From the NCBI RefSeq assembly GCF_035958815.1, contig NZ_CP108383.1, positions 6,758,001 to 6,822,000 of the forward strand: 64,000 nt of DNA. The letters are read 5' to 3'. Within the stretch, counting starts at the first letter, position 1. Each line of letters begins with the position of its first letter. The translations under genes and the position numbers were made by a program. Under the pieces are notes generated by a model that was not told where the DNA came from, searched no databases, and saw nothing but the letters and a program-made list of their open reading frames with translations. Shown here piece by piece: positions 17,256 through 29,478 of this stretch. The stretch is from Nocardia sp. NBC_01327 (GTDB taxonomy: Bacteria > Actinomycetota > Actinomycetes > Mycobacteriales > Mycobacteriaceae).

Positions 17256-17451
17256 CTCTATGAAACTGTCACATCCCATGTGCCAGAGAAAGATTCGAGG
17301 GCCTTGCCCTCGAACACCCAGTAAGGGTGGTCGAGGCAAAAGCCTCGGATATCTTCCTCCGGGGGTTCAAGAGCTCGAGGCCCCTGAAACACCGCCACAC
17401 AGAATTGTGTGTTGTTTCAGATACCGCACAGTGGACGCGTAGCTTCTTTGT
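17256..17451 (-). other. 23S-5S spacer with 23S processing strand
   Basis: No gene here. Positions 17407-17459 (GTGTGTTGTTTC ... CACAGTGGACGCG ... CTTTGTTGGTAAGT) are complementary over about 50 nt, with few mismatches, to 20565-20612 on the other side of the 23S gene. On the transcript the two pair to form the pre-23S processing stem. A CTCGAGGCCCCTGA stretch and an AGGCTTTTGCCTCGA stretch nearby may form a smaller hairpin. Confidence 0.75.
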
Positions 17452-22424
<4,973 letters not shown>

Positions 22425-22673
22425 GACTCTCAACTCCACCCTTACGGATGCAATCGGAAGAATTAACCAGAGTCCGAAAACCATGGCAAAACAAAACGCC
22501 AGCAAAAAAGTATTTGCTGACTAAATGTCCGACCTCTCAACCGGGGGGTATGAGAAGCCGGAACCAATAATAATATTGGCACTGACATTCATCGACACAC
22601 TATTGAGTTCTCAAAGAACAGGCGCACACACCATCCGGCCGAATTAACGACCCTCCAGTGAGGCAACTTTTCC
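22425..22673 (-). other. rRNA leader region
   Basis: About 250 nt of transcribed leader without a gene. On the minus strand it contains TGTTCTTTGAGAACTCAAT at about 22600-22618, the conserved element found in actinobacterial rRNA leaders near the antitermination boxes, and TTTTTTGCTGGCGTTTTG just before the 16S gene. Confidence 0.6.
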
Positions 22674-22702
22674 AGCCTAGCTTCTCTGCTCCAGCGAGTC
22701 AA
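22674..22702 (-). promoter_or_regulatory. rRNA promoter, proximal (P2)
   Basis: On the minus strand TTGACT is followed by a 17-nt spacer and TAGGCT, close to the principal sigma factor consensus. It lies about 250 nt before the 16S 5' end, with the conserved leader element downstream. Confidence 0.75.
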
Positions 22703-22834
22703 GCTCGGGTTCAGATGGGCTTTACCTGTTTGGTCAGGCGCTCCTCGTACAACCTCGTGTCCGGGGCCGCATTTCCAGCCTTTGAGCTGGGCGTTTGGCT
22801 CCCGGTCGGTGTCCGTGTCGCTCTGACCTGGAAT

Positions 22835-22863
22835 AAGTTACGTGGCGGGAAACGCCACGTCAA
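22835..22863 (-). promoter_or_regulatory. rRNA promoter, distal (P1), with spacer palindrome
   Basis: On the minus strand TTGACG, a 17-nt spacer and TAACTT form a second good promoter 160 nt upstream of P2. An 8-bp perfect inverted repeat ACGTGGCG/CGCCACGT (5-nt loop) spans the spacer between the two hexamers, so a repressor bound there would block RNA polymerase. Confidence 0.65.
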
Positions 22864-22965
22864 ATCGCCTGGTCAGGGGTCCGTAACCGCAGGTCGCGAG
22901 GGCGCGATTCGGACCTTTCGACGACCTGGGCCAGTGGAATGTGACCCAGGTCATGTCGATCGGCT

Positions 22966-24246
22966 CTAATCGGCCCTGCGGACGCCGGCGAAGTTCTTCT
23001 TGCCGCGACGCAGTACCAGCCAGCGGCCGTGCAGGTAATCGGAGTCGGACGGCGTCCACTCCAGATCGGACACGCGCTCGTTGTTCACGGCCGCGCCACC
23101 CTCATTGACAGCACGGCGCGCCGCGCCGCGACTGTCCGAGAGTCCGGTGGCCACCAGCAGGTCCACGATCGTGGAACTGGTGGTGGATTCGGCGACCTTG
23201 CCGTCGACGGCGGCCTCGGTCAGTGCGGCGGCCATGGTCGACTCGTTCAGATCACGGAGTTCACCGCGGCCGAACAGGGCCTGACTGGCCAGCTGCACGG
23301 AATGAGTGTTCTCCTCACCGTGCACGAGGGTCGTCATCTCGGCGGCCAGGCGGCGCTGCGCCTCCCGCGCGTGCGGGCGCTCGAGGGTGGCCTGCTCCAG
23401 CTCGTCCAGTTCCTCCCGCGAGAGGAAGGTGAACCAGCGCAGGTAACGGACCACATCGGCATCGGCCGTATTCACGAAGTACTGGTACCAGGCGTAGGGG
23501 CTGGTCATCTCCGGATCGAGCCAGAGACTGCCGCCGCCGGTGGACTTGCCGAACTTCTTGCCGTCGGCGGAGGTCACGAGCGGCACGGTCAGGGCGTGCA
23601 CGTGCTCGCTGTCGACGCGGCGGTTCAGCTCCACGCCCGCGATGATGTTGCCCCACTGATCCGAACCACCGACCTGCAGCCGGCAACCGTGATTGCGGCG
23701 CAGCTGCAGGTAGTCGTTGGCCTGCAGCAGCATGTAGGAGAACTCGGTGTAGGACATGCCGTCGCTCTCCAGGCGGCGCTTGACCGTATCGCGGGCCAGC
23801 ATGACGTTCACCGAGAAGTGCTTGCCGATATCGCGCAGGAACGAGACCGTGCTCAGCGGCCCGGTCCAATCCATATTGTTGGCGATGATCGCGCCCGTGG
23901 GTGAATCGTCGAGATCGACGAAGCGCTCCAGCTGGGAGCGGATGCGGCCCGCCCACTCGGCCACGGTGTCGGTGGAGTTCATGCTGCGCTCGCCGACGTC
24001 GCGAGGATCGCCGATCAGTCCGGTCGCGCCGCCCGCGAGGACAACGGGGCGGTGGCCCGCACGCTGAAAACGCTTGAGCGCCAACAGGGGAACGAGATGT
24101 CCGGCGTGCAGGCTGGCCGCGGTCGGGTCGAAACCGGCATAGAGGGTGATCGGCCCCTTCGCCAGATCCGCACGCAGCGCGTCCAGGTCGGTGGACTGCG
24201 CGATCAATCCGCGCCAGGTCAGTTCATCGATAATGTCGCCGCTCAC
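22966..24246 (-). CDS. tyrS: Tyrosyl-tRNA synthetase
   Basis: A 426-residue class I synthetase charging tRNA-Tyr. The HIGH motif is HAGH in PTAASLHAGHLVPLLALKRF, the KMSKS-type motif is KFGKS in SADGKKFGKSTGG, and YAGFDPTAAS precedes HIGH. The C-terminal S4-like domain (VNNERVSDLEWTPSD) is present. Start is GTG (MSGDIIDELTWRGLIAQ). It is transcribed toward the rRNA operon and lies directly upstream of it. Homologue of Rv1689. Confidence 0.97.
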   Translation of the reverse strand: MSGDIIDELTWRGLIAQSTDLDALRADLAKGPITLYAGFDPTAASLHAGHLVPLLALKRFQRAGHRPVVLAGGATGLIGDPRDVGERSMNSTDTVAEWAGRIRSQLERFVDLDDSPTGAIIANNMDWTGPLSTVSFLRDIGKHFSVNVMLARDTVKRRLESDGMSYTEFSYMLLQANDYLQLRRNHGCRLQVGGSDQWGNIIAGVELNRRVDSEHVHALTVPLVTSADGKKFGKSTGGGSLWLDPEMTSPYAWYQYFVNTADADVVRYLRWFTFLSREELDELEQATLERPHAREAQRRLAAEMTTLVHGEENTHSVQLASQALFGRGELRDLNESTMAAALTEAAVDGKVAESTTSSTIVDLLVATGLSDSRGAARRAVNEGGAAVNNERVSDLEWTPSDSDYLHGRWLVLRRGKKNFAGVRRAD

Positions 24247-24300
24247 GTCGCCCTATCTTTCCGCACCCGGAATGCCCGCTGACCAGTAGGTCGGCCCCGG

Positions 24301-24325
24301 CCCCATCGACGGCGCGTCGATGGGG
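24301..24325 (-). terminator. Hairpin upstream of tyrS
   Basis: CCCCATCGACG and CGTCGATGGGG form a perfect 11-bp stem around GCG, 55 nt before the tyrS start on the minus strand. It may end transcription from the DoxX gene or act in the tyrS leader. I see no T-box specifier loop or T-box sequence. Confidence 0.5.
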
Positions 24326-24421
24326 TGGCCGATCCGGATCATCCCGGCCTCGCCTCGCGAACAAGCCCCGTCTGCGAGAGGAGGAACGGGAGAGCGTCAA
24401 TGCCGGTGTGACCGGCACGCG

Positions 24422-24459
24422 CCTGATCCGCCACCGAGTGTCCTCGGGGGCGGATCAGG
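24422..24459 (-). terminator. Terminator-like hairpin after DoxX gene
   Basis: CCTGATCCGCC and GGCGGATCAGG form a perfect 11-bp stem enclosing a second short stem (CCGAG/CTCGG). It begins 24 nt after the DoxX gene stop on the minus strand. No T-tract follows. Confidence 0.6.
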
Positions 24460-24482
24460 TGTCGAAGCAATATTCAAGGGAG

Positions 24483-24920
24483 TCAGCGGTTGAGCAGTGC
24501 GGTGAAGGTGGCGAAGGAGGCGCGGCGCTCGTAGGCGATCCAGGCGAACATGACGGCCAGGACCAGCGGGAAGGGGGCCAGGGCGGCATTGTGCAGCAGG
24601 AAGACCTGGGTGGCGGCGGCCAGCACCGTGGTGATGGACAGGCCCGCGGCGGCGGGGCCGCTCAGTCGGGGCACCAGCAGGCCGATGCCGCCGGAGACCT
24701 CGACCACGCCGGTGAAGTAGCGGAACCATTCGCCCCAGCCGATATCGCGGAAGGTCTGCACGGCGTCGTGCTGGCCGACCAGCTTCGGCAGACCCGAGGC
24801 GATGATGAAGAAGAGGCCGAAGAGGATCTGCAGGGTCCAGAGCACCCGGTTGCGGGTCTTGCTCGGGACGGCGACGGTGCTGGTGGCGGAGGTCTGGGCG
24901 GTGGCGGCGATGGCGGTCAT
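24483..24920 (-). CDS. DoxX-family membrane protein
   Basis: A 145-residue protein with four predicted helices: about residues 24-44 (VLWTLQILFGLFFIIASGLP), 66-85, 88-108 and 112-131. The pattern FGLFFIIASGLPKL and GVVEVSGGIGLLVPRLSG is typical of DoxX/DoxD-like proteins. Mycobacterial DoxX joins SodA and SseA in a membrane-associated oxidoreductase complex, but here no such partner is adjacent. The ATG with GAAGGAA upstream was chosen over longer in-frame options. It may be under the GntR gene lying upstream on the same strand. Confidence 0.82.
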   Translation of the reverse strand: MTAIAATAQTSATSTVAVPSKTRNRVLWTLQILFGLFFIIASGLPKLVGQHDAVQTFRDIGWGEWFRYFTGVVEVSGGIGLLVPRLSGPAAAGLSITTVLAAATQVFLLHNAALAPFPLVLAVMFAWIAYERRASFATFTALLNR

Positions 24921-25144
24921 GGTGAGTTTCCTTCGGGGGCTTGCGAGTTCGGGGTCGAACTCGGTCATACGTAGAGACGGAGCCCGTTTCGGAAACTCAT
25001 CGGCGATCTCGAAAGAAATCTTGAATTCGACCTTTGCGCTGGTCAGTGCCTCGGAAAGCGTGAGATCGCGGACTCTGCGGCGGATACGCGGTCCCGGCAC
25101 GCCCCGCCGAGCCGATCGCCGACCACGCCCGCACGGTCTGCCGC

Positions 25145-25813
25145 CTACGTCAGTGCGATCTTCAAAGAGGTGAGGTGGACGCGGCTCGCGGTAGCGGCGG
25201 TCTCGGGCTTGCGGGCGCGGATGGCCACATAGAGGTCTTCGTGCGCATGGTGGTCGGCGCCCGGATCGGCGATCGGCCGGATGCGGAGCATATCGACCAT
25301 GGCGCGGCGTAAGCGTGGGACGAAGGCGTTGAACATCTCCAGCAGGATGTCGTTGTGCGCGGCGACGATGACCGTGCGGTGAAAAGCGGTGTCGGCGTCC
25401 ACAAGTGCCTCGACGGACTCGCCGGCCTCGGCGCGTGCGGTCAGGGCGCGCAGAATAGTGCGCAGGTCGGCGGGGGTGCGGCGCTGCGCGGCCAGGGCCG
25501 CGGCTTCGGCTTCGATGGCAATGCGGGCCTCGATGACCGCCTCGATATCGGCCCGGCGCAGCACGGTATCCCAATCCTCGGCCACATCGAGCGCGGTGAC
25601 GAAAACGCCTGCGCCCTGGCGGCTTTCGAGCACACCCCGCCCCGCGAGTTCGCGGATGGCCTCCCGCAGCGTGGAGCGGCCGACGCCGAGCTGGGCGGCG
25701 AGCGTGGTCTCCCCCGGTAGCCGGTGCCCCAGCTCCCACTCCCCCGCCCGCAGCCGTTCCAGTAGTACTTCGGCAGCTTGCGCGGCGAGCGGGTGCCTCT
25801 GGACCTGCGACAT
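25145..25813 (-). CDS. GntR/FadR-family regulator
   Basis: A 222-residue repressor with an N-terminal winged helix (LPGETTLAAQLGVGRSTLREAIRELAGRGVLES, here quoted as LGVGRSTLREAIRELAGRG) and a C-terminal all-helical FCD domain with metal-site residues in DADTAFHRTVIVAAHN and HAHEDLY. FCD regulators sense small organic acids. The gene is divergent from a leuA paralogue with 172 nt between them, and the leuA promoter at 25833 lies only 20 nt from its start, so it may control leuA, the DoxX gene or both. Confidence 0.88.
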   Translation of the reverse strand: MSQVQRHPLAAQAAEVLLERLRAGEWELGHRLPGETTLAAQLGVGRSTLREAIRELAGRGVLESRQGAGVFVTALDVAEDWDTVLRRADIEAVIEARIAIEAEAAALAAQRRTPADLRTILRALTARAEAGESVEALVDADTAFHRTVIVAAHNDILLEMFNAFVPRLRRAMVDMLRIRPIADPGADHHAHEDLYVAIRARKPETAATASRVHLTSLKIALT

Positions 25814-25832
25814 ATCCTTTTCGCCTCTCTAC

Positions 25833-25861
25833 TTGTCTGAGGAGTAATTCCCGTTTATTCT
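25833..25861 (+). promoter_or_regulatory. Promoter of leuA leader
   Basis: TTGTCT, a 17-nt spacer and TATTCT form a good sigma-70 type promoter. The expected start point, about 7 nt after the -10 box, falls on or next to the ATG of the leader peptide at 25869. Confidence 0.65.
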
Positions 25862-25868
25862 AAGCCAC

Positions 25869-25916
25869 ATGACACAGGGTGTGCTGCTTCTGCTTCTTCG
25901 CCGCGGCGGGGTCTGA
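25869..25916 (+). CDS. Leucine leader peptide of leuA
   Basis: A 15-codon reading frame, MTQGVLLLLLRRGGV, with five consecutive leucine codons (CTG CTT CTG CTT CTT), lies 70 nt before leuA. The promoter at 25833-25861 puts its ATG at the 5' end of the transcript, so it is probably translated leaderless. Runs of codons for the pathway's end product are the hallmark of ribosome-mediated attenuation: when leucyl-tRNA is short, the ribosome stalls and changes the fold of the RNA downstream. The peptide is too short for similarity evidence, so the case rests on codon run, position and the two alternative hairpins. Confidence 0.75.
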   Translation: MTQGVLLLLLRRGGV

Positions 25917-25958
25917 CCGACCGGCACCCTGCCCGCGGGTTGAACTGCTGCGCCGGTC
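25901..25958 (+). promoter_or_regulatory. leuA attenuator, two exclusive hairpins
   Basis: CCGCGGCGGGGT (25901-25912, end of the leader peptide) can pair with ACCCTGCCCGCGG (25926-25938). GACCGGC (25919-25925) can pair with GCCGGTC (25952-25958), followed by the pyrimidine run TCTCTTCC. The two folds interlock and cannot form together, as expected for attenuation. Which one switches leuA off is not decided by sequence alone. Confidence 0.55.
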
Positions 25959-25985
25959 TCTCTTCCGACGCGAAAGACAGCAACC

Positions 25986-27638
25986 ATGTTTTCTTCCACC
26001 ACGTGGAACCGCCAGCAGCCCTCCGCCATGCCCTCGCACCGGTATCGCGATGTGTACGAACGGGTTTCGGTACCCGTCACCGATCGGCAGTGGCCCTCGA
26101 ACCGAATCACCGTGGCACCACTGTGGGTACCGGTCGATCTGCGGGACGGCAATCAGGCGCTGGCCGAGCCCATGGACCCGGCGCGCAAGCGGCGCTTCTT
26201 CGACATGCTGGTGGCCATGGGCTACAAGGAGATCGAGGTCGGGTATCCCAGCGCCTCGCAGACCGACTTCGATTTCGTGCGGCTCATCGGCGCCGAGGGG
26301 CTGGCGCCGGAGGACGTCACCATTGTGGTGTTCACCCCCGCCCGCCGGGATCTGATCGAGCGGACCGTCGAATCGATTCGCGGCATCACCAACGATGTTG
26401 TCATCCATATGTACATCGCGACCGCGCCGATCTGGCGGGATGTGGTGCTCGGCGCCTCGCGTGAGCAGGTTGCCGACCTGATCACCGCCGGTGCGCGCGA
26501 TATCGCGGAGCTGGCCGGAGAGCTGCCGAATGTGCGATTCCAGTTCTCCCCCGAGGTCTTCATGCTCACCGAGCCGGATTTCGTCCTGGATATCTGCGAT
26601 CGGATCACCACGGTCTGGGATGCGGCACCGCAGCGGCCGGTGGTGCTGAACCTGCCCGCGACGGTCGAGGTGGCGACACCGAATGTGTATGCCGATCAAA
26701 TCGAGTACATGCACCGGAATCTGGCGCGGCGCGAGAGCGTCATCCTGTCGGTGCATCCGCACAATGACCGCGGTACCGGCGTGGCCTGCGCGGAGCTGGC
26801 GGTCCTGGCCGGCGCACAGCGGGTGGAGGGGTGCGTTTTCGGCAATGGTGAGCGCACCGGCAATGTCGATCTGGCCACCCTCGCCTTGAATCTGCATGCG
26901 CAGGGTGTGAATCCGATGATCGACTTCTCCGATATCGACGAGATCCGGCGCACGGTGGAGTACTGCACGCGACTGCCGGTGCCCGAGCGGCATCCGTATG
27001 CGGGCGATCTGGTGTACACGGCGTTCTCCGGGACGCATCAGGACGCGATCAAGAAGGGGTTCGCCGAGCACCGGGCGCGCGCCTCGCACACCGGCGTGCC
27101 GGAGAGCGAAATCCCCTGGGAGGTACCGTATCTGCCGATCGATCCGGCGGATGTGGGGCGCTCGTACGACGCCGTGATCCGGGTGAACTCACAGTCCGGC
27201 AAGGGCGGAATCGCGTATCTGCTGCAGGAGGAGTACGGGCTGGACCTGCCGCGGCGGATGCAGATCGACTTCGCGCGGTATGTGCAGCGGCATACCGACA
27301 GCACCGGCGCCGAGGTTTCGGCGCGCACCCTGTGGGAGCTGTTCACGGAGGTGTACGCGCGGGAGCTGAAAGGGTTGCCGGACAACGCAGTTCCGGATGA
27401 GAGCTCGGTGGAGGAGCTCGTACGCGCGCTGGCCGATCAGGGTTGCGTCATCGACGTGCTGGCACTGCACGAGCAGGCGCCGGGCCGCACCGGGTTCGCG
27501 GCCGCGGTGGCGTATCTCGAGTATCGGGACGGGCAGCAGGTGCGGTGGGCGTTCGGAATGGGCGAGTCCGCGGCCCAGGCCGGGCGCGCGGCGGTGACGG
27601 CAGCGGCGGATCGCTCCCGGGCTACGGTCGACGTGTAA
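25986..27638 (+). CDS. leuA: 2-Isopropylmalate synthase paralogue
   Basis: A 550-residue enzyme of the actinobacterial LeuA type, joining acetyl-CoA to 2-oxoisovalerate in leucine synthesis. The HMGL-like barrel shows VDLRDGNQAL (catalytic Arg and metal Asp), EIEVGYPSASQTDFDF and the metal-binding SVHPHNDRGTG. The subdomain with HPYAGDLVYTAFSGTHQDAI and RVNSQSGKGGIAYLLQ is present. The C-terminal regulatory domain is shortened: after RELKGLPDNAVPDESS it goes directly to the final helices and lacks the segment with INGVE and the GxGNGP loop. Start MFSSTTWNRQQ aligns with the family N-terminus. It is preceded by a leucine leader. Confidence 0.9.
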   Translation: MFSSTTWNRQQPSAMPSHRYRDVYERVSVPVTDRQWPSNRITVAPLWVPVDLRDGNQALAEPMDPARKRRFFDMLVAMGYKEIEVGYPSASQTDFDFVRLIGAEGLAPEDVTIVVFTPARRDLIERTVESIRGITNDVVIHMYIATAPIWRDVVLGASREQVADLITAGARDIAELAGELPNVRFQFSPEVFMLTEPDFVLDICDRITTVWDAAPQRPVVLNLPATVEVATPNVYADQIEYMHRNLARRESVILSVHPHNDRGTGVACAELAVLAGAQRVEGCVFGNGERTGNVDLATLALNLHAQGVNPMIDFSDIDEIRRTVEYCTRLPVPERHPYAGDLVYTAFSGTHQDAIKKGFAEHRARASHTGVPESEIPWEVPYLPIDPADVGRSYDAVIRVNSQSGKGGIAYLLQEEYGLDLPRRMQIDFARYVQRHTDSTGAEVSARTLWELFTEVYARELKGLPDNAVPDESSVEELVRALADQGCVIDVLALHEQAPGRTGFAAAVAYLEYRDGQQVRWAFGMGESAAQAGRAAVTAAADRSRATVDV

Positions 27639-27697
27639 CCCCGCGAGGTCGCCGCGCGGTGCGGACCGCGCGGCGGCACAGTCGATTCCGCGACAGA

Positions 27698-28270
27698 TCA
27701 GTCGTCGGCGCCGTGCTGCCGGGAGTCGCCCAGCCGCTGTTCCAGTTCGGTCACACGGCGTTCGAGAGCCTCGATGCGCCGTGCCATAGAGCTGGCCCCA
27801 TAGACGGATTTCACTGCGGGGGTAGCGGATTCGGCATTCGATCCGCGTATTTCGAGAATGCGGCTGCGAACCCGCCCGGCGCCGGCGTCCATGCCGTTCA
27901 GTATCTGCGCGGCCACCCCTTCGCCTTCTTCGACCAGACCGAGCAGCAGATGCTCGGTGCCGATCTCGGAATCCCCCAGCTCCTTCGCCTCGTACAGCGA
28001 CAGCTCCAGCAGCCGCTTCGAACGCGGGGTGAAGGGGATGTGAGCGTCCGGTTCGCGGGCACCCACCCCGATGAGCTGCTTGATCTTGCTGCGCACGGCC
28101 TCCAGGCTCACCCCCACATCCTCGAGTGCGTGCGCTGCCACACCGTCGTGCTCGCGGATCAGCCCGAGCAGCAGATGCTCGGTGCCTATGTAGTTGTGGT
28201 GCAGCAGCCTGGCTTCCTCCTGCGCCAGCACCACCACCCGGCGAGCCCGGTCGGAGAATTGATTGAACAT
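27698..28270 (-). CDS. ClpC2-like Clp N-domain protein
   Basis: A 190-residue protein made of the two Clp-N repeats of ClpC (MFNQFSDRARRVVVLAQEEA and HNYIGTEHLLLGLIRE; then IPFTPRSKRLLELSLYEA and IGTEHLLLGLVEEGEGVA). It has no AAA+ ATPase module. A C-terminal coiled coil follows at about residues 162-181 (MARRIEALERRVTELEQRLG). It resembles mycobacterial ClpC2, which binds cyclomarin-type antibiotics and shields ClpC1. GGAGGT lies 4 nt before the ATG. A palindrome overlaps this ribosome-binding region. An orphan adaptor or antibiotic decoy is the most likely role. Confidence 0.85.
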   Translation of the reverse strand: MFNQFSDRARRVVVLAQEEARLLHHNYIGTEHLLLGLIREHDGVAAHALEDVGVSLEAVRSKIKQLIGVGAREPDAHIPFTPRSKRLLELSLYEAKELGDSEIGTEHLLLGLVEEGEGVAAQILNGMDAGAGRVRSRILEIRGSNAESATPAVKSVYGASSMARRIEALERRVTELEQRLGDSRQHGADD

Positions 28271-28279
28271 GAGACCTCC

Positions 28280-28297
28280 AGTGGAGCGACTTCCACT
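28280..28297. promoter_or_regulatory. Palindrome AGTGGA-N6-TCCACT
   Basis: A perfect 6-6-6 inverted repeat directly upstream of the ribosome-binding site of the ClpC2-like gene, with an extra TCCAC half-site next to it. It is well placed for a repressor. Mycobacterial ClpC2 is reported to regulate its own gene, so autoregulation is possible. Confidence 0.5.
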
Positions 28298-28352
28298 CCA
28301 CGGTAGCCCGCACGCGGCCCGCAGTCGCGGAATCCGCTGGTGTGCTCCAGGT

Positions 28353-28976
28353 TCAGGCGGGGCTGTCCAGCCGCGGCGCGCGCGGACTGCGGCGATAGAC
28401 GGATACGGCGGGCGAATCCGCCAGCCACAGCCGCCAGGGCCGTTCGGCGGCGAGCCGGACGCCGACCCTCGGGCCCGCGGAAATGGTTGCGGGCTCGGTG
28501 ATTTCGGGAGCCATTTCGAGCCGGATCGCGGATTCGGCGTCGAAGAGGTCGGTTCCGTAGTCGCCGAGGGTGATTCCCAGCGCATTGCCGAGATTGCCCG
28601 GCCCCCTTGCCAGATCGGCATCGGCGCGGGCGGCGGGCCGGCGGCTGCGGGCGAGGTCGTGGCCCGCGATCACCTCACCGGCCCGGATCAGCACCGCACC
28701 GGCGGTGCCGTCCGGGCCGGTGGTGACATTCACGCAGGTGTGCATCCCGTAGCTGAGGTAGACGTACAGCACTCCGGGCGGACCGAACATGACGGCATTG
28801 CGCGGAGTGGGGCCCGGGTACGAGTGCGCGGCCGGATCGGGCCACGGACCGGCGGGGTCGCCCCCGTACGCCTCGACCTCGGTGATCCGAATCCCCACCG
28901 GCCCCGACCACAGGGTCGCGCCGAGCAACCGGCGCGCGGCGACGAGCGGTTCGACAACGAGTTCCTCAGCAGGCAC
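28353..28976 (-). CDS. mpg: 3-Methyladenine DNA glycosylase (AAG type)
   Basis: A 207-residue enzyme of the AAG/MPG family that removes alkylated bases. RITEVEAYGGDPAGPWPDPAAHSY contains the catalytic Glu (quoted: RITEVEAYGGDPA) and PTPRNAVMFGPPGVLYVYLSYGMH is the family core (quoted: MFGPPGVLYVYLSYGMH). GPGNLGNALGIT is the conserved C-terminal loop. It matches Rv1688, which is next to tyrS in M. tuberculosis; here about 4 kb of other genes lie between them. It follows the DUF3761 gene on the same strand with a 33-nt gap. Confidence 0.95.
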   Translation of the reverse strand: MPAEELVVEPLVAARRLLGATLWSGPVGIRITEVEAYGGDPAGPWPDPAAHSYPGPTPRNAVMFGPPGVLYVYLSYGMHTCVNVTTGPDGTAGAVLIRAGEVIAGHDLARSRRPAARADADLARGPGNLGNALGITLGDYGTDLFDAESAIRLEMAPEITEPATISAGPRVGVRLAAERPWRLWLADSPAVSVYRRSPRAPRLDSPA

Positions 28977-29009
28977 AGCTACCGATTGTGTCCTATGCCC
29001 CCGACACGG

Positions 29010-29306
29010 TTACAGCCACTTCGCGACCCCGTGATGGCCGGAGCAGGTGCCCCGGTGGTTCTCACTGAAGCTGTATTCACCGTCCTTGCAGACGGCGGTT
29101 GCCCCCGGCGGTGCGCTGGGGGCCTGCTGTGGGCGCGGGACGCAGTCACCGTCGACATTGTCGTATTCGTTCGCCGCGCAGGAGGCGTGCATCAGTGGCG
29201 CGGCGGCGGTGGCAGGGGCGCCGAGCAGTGCGCCCGCGCCGAAGAGCGCGGCGGACACGGCGGGCAGGACGAAGCGCAGAGCGCGCTTGCGGTATTCGCT
29301 TGTCAA
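29010..29306 (-). CDS. Secreted DUF3761 protein
   Basis: A 98-residue exported protein. The N-terminus has a basic start (MTSEYRKRALR), a hydrophobic stretch VLPAVSAALFGAGALLG and an Ala-x-Ala site near residue 35 (TAAAPL), a Sec signal peptide. The mature part has four Cys and the DUF3761 signature CKDGEYSFSENHRGTCSGHHGVAKWL (quoted: CKDGEYSFSE and GTCSGHHGVAKWL). Function unknown. The cysteines probably form disulphides outside the cell. Confidence 0.85.
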   Translation of the reverse strand: MTSEYRKRALRFVLPAVSAALFGAGALLGAPATAAAPLMHASCAANEYDNVDGDCVPRPQQAPSAPPGATAVCKDGEYSFSENHRGTCSGHHGVAKWL

Positions 29307-29478
29307 CTGAGATTCCTTGTACGAGAACAGGTTCCGCCGGAGTGCAAAGGCCCCCCGACTCAGGCGCCGAACACTACCGCATGGGCCGCGCGGCCCGGTA
29401 CGGTTCGGCCGATGACTAGGGGCGGCCTCGGCAACCGGGGGAAAAACACTCGTCCCCCAGTTGGTTTTGCCCCCGGGA

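Noticed and set aside
24247..24482. T-box riboswitch before tyrS
   Set aside because: Hairpins are present but no specifier loop or conserved T-box sequence could be found.
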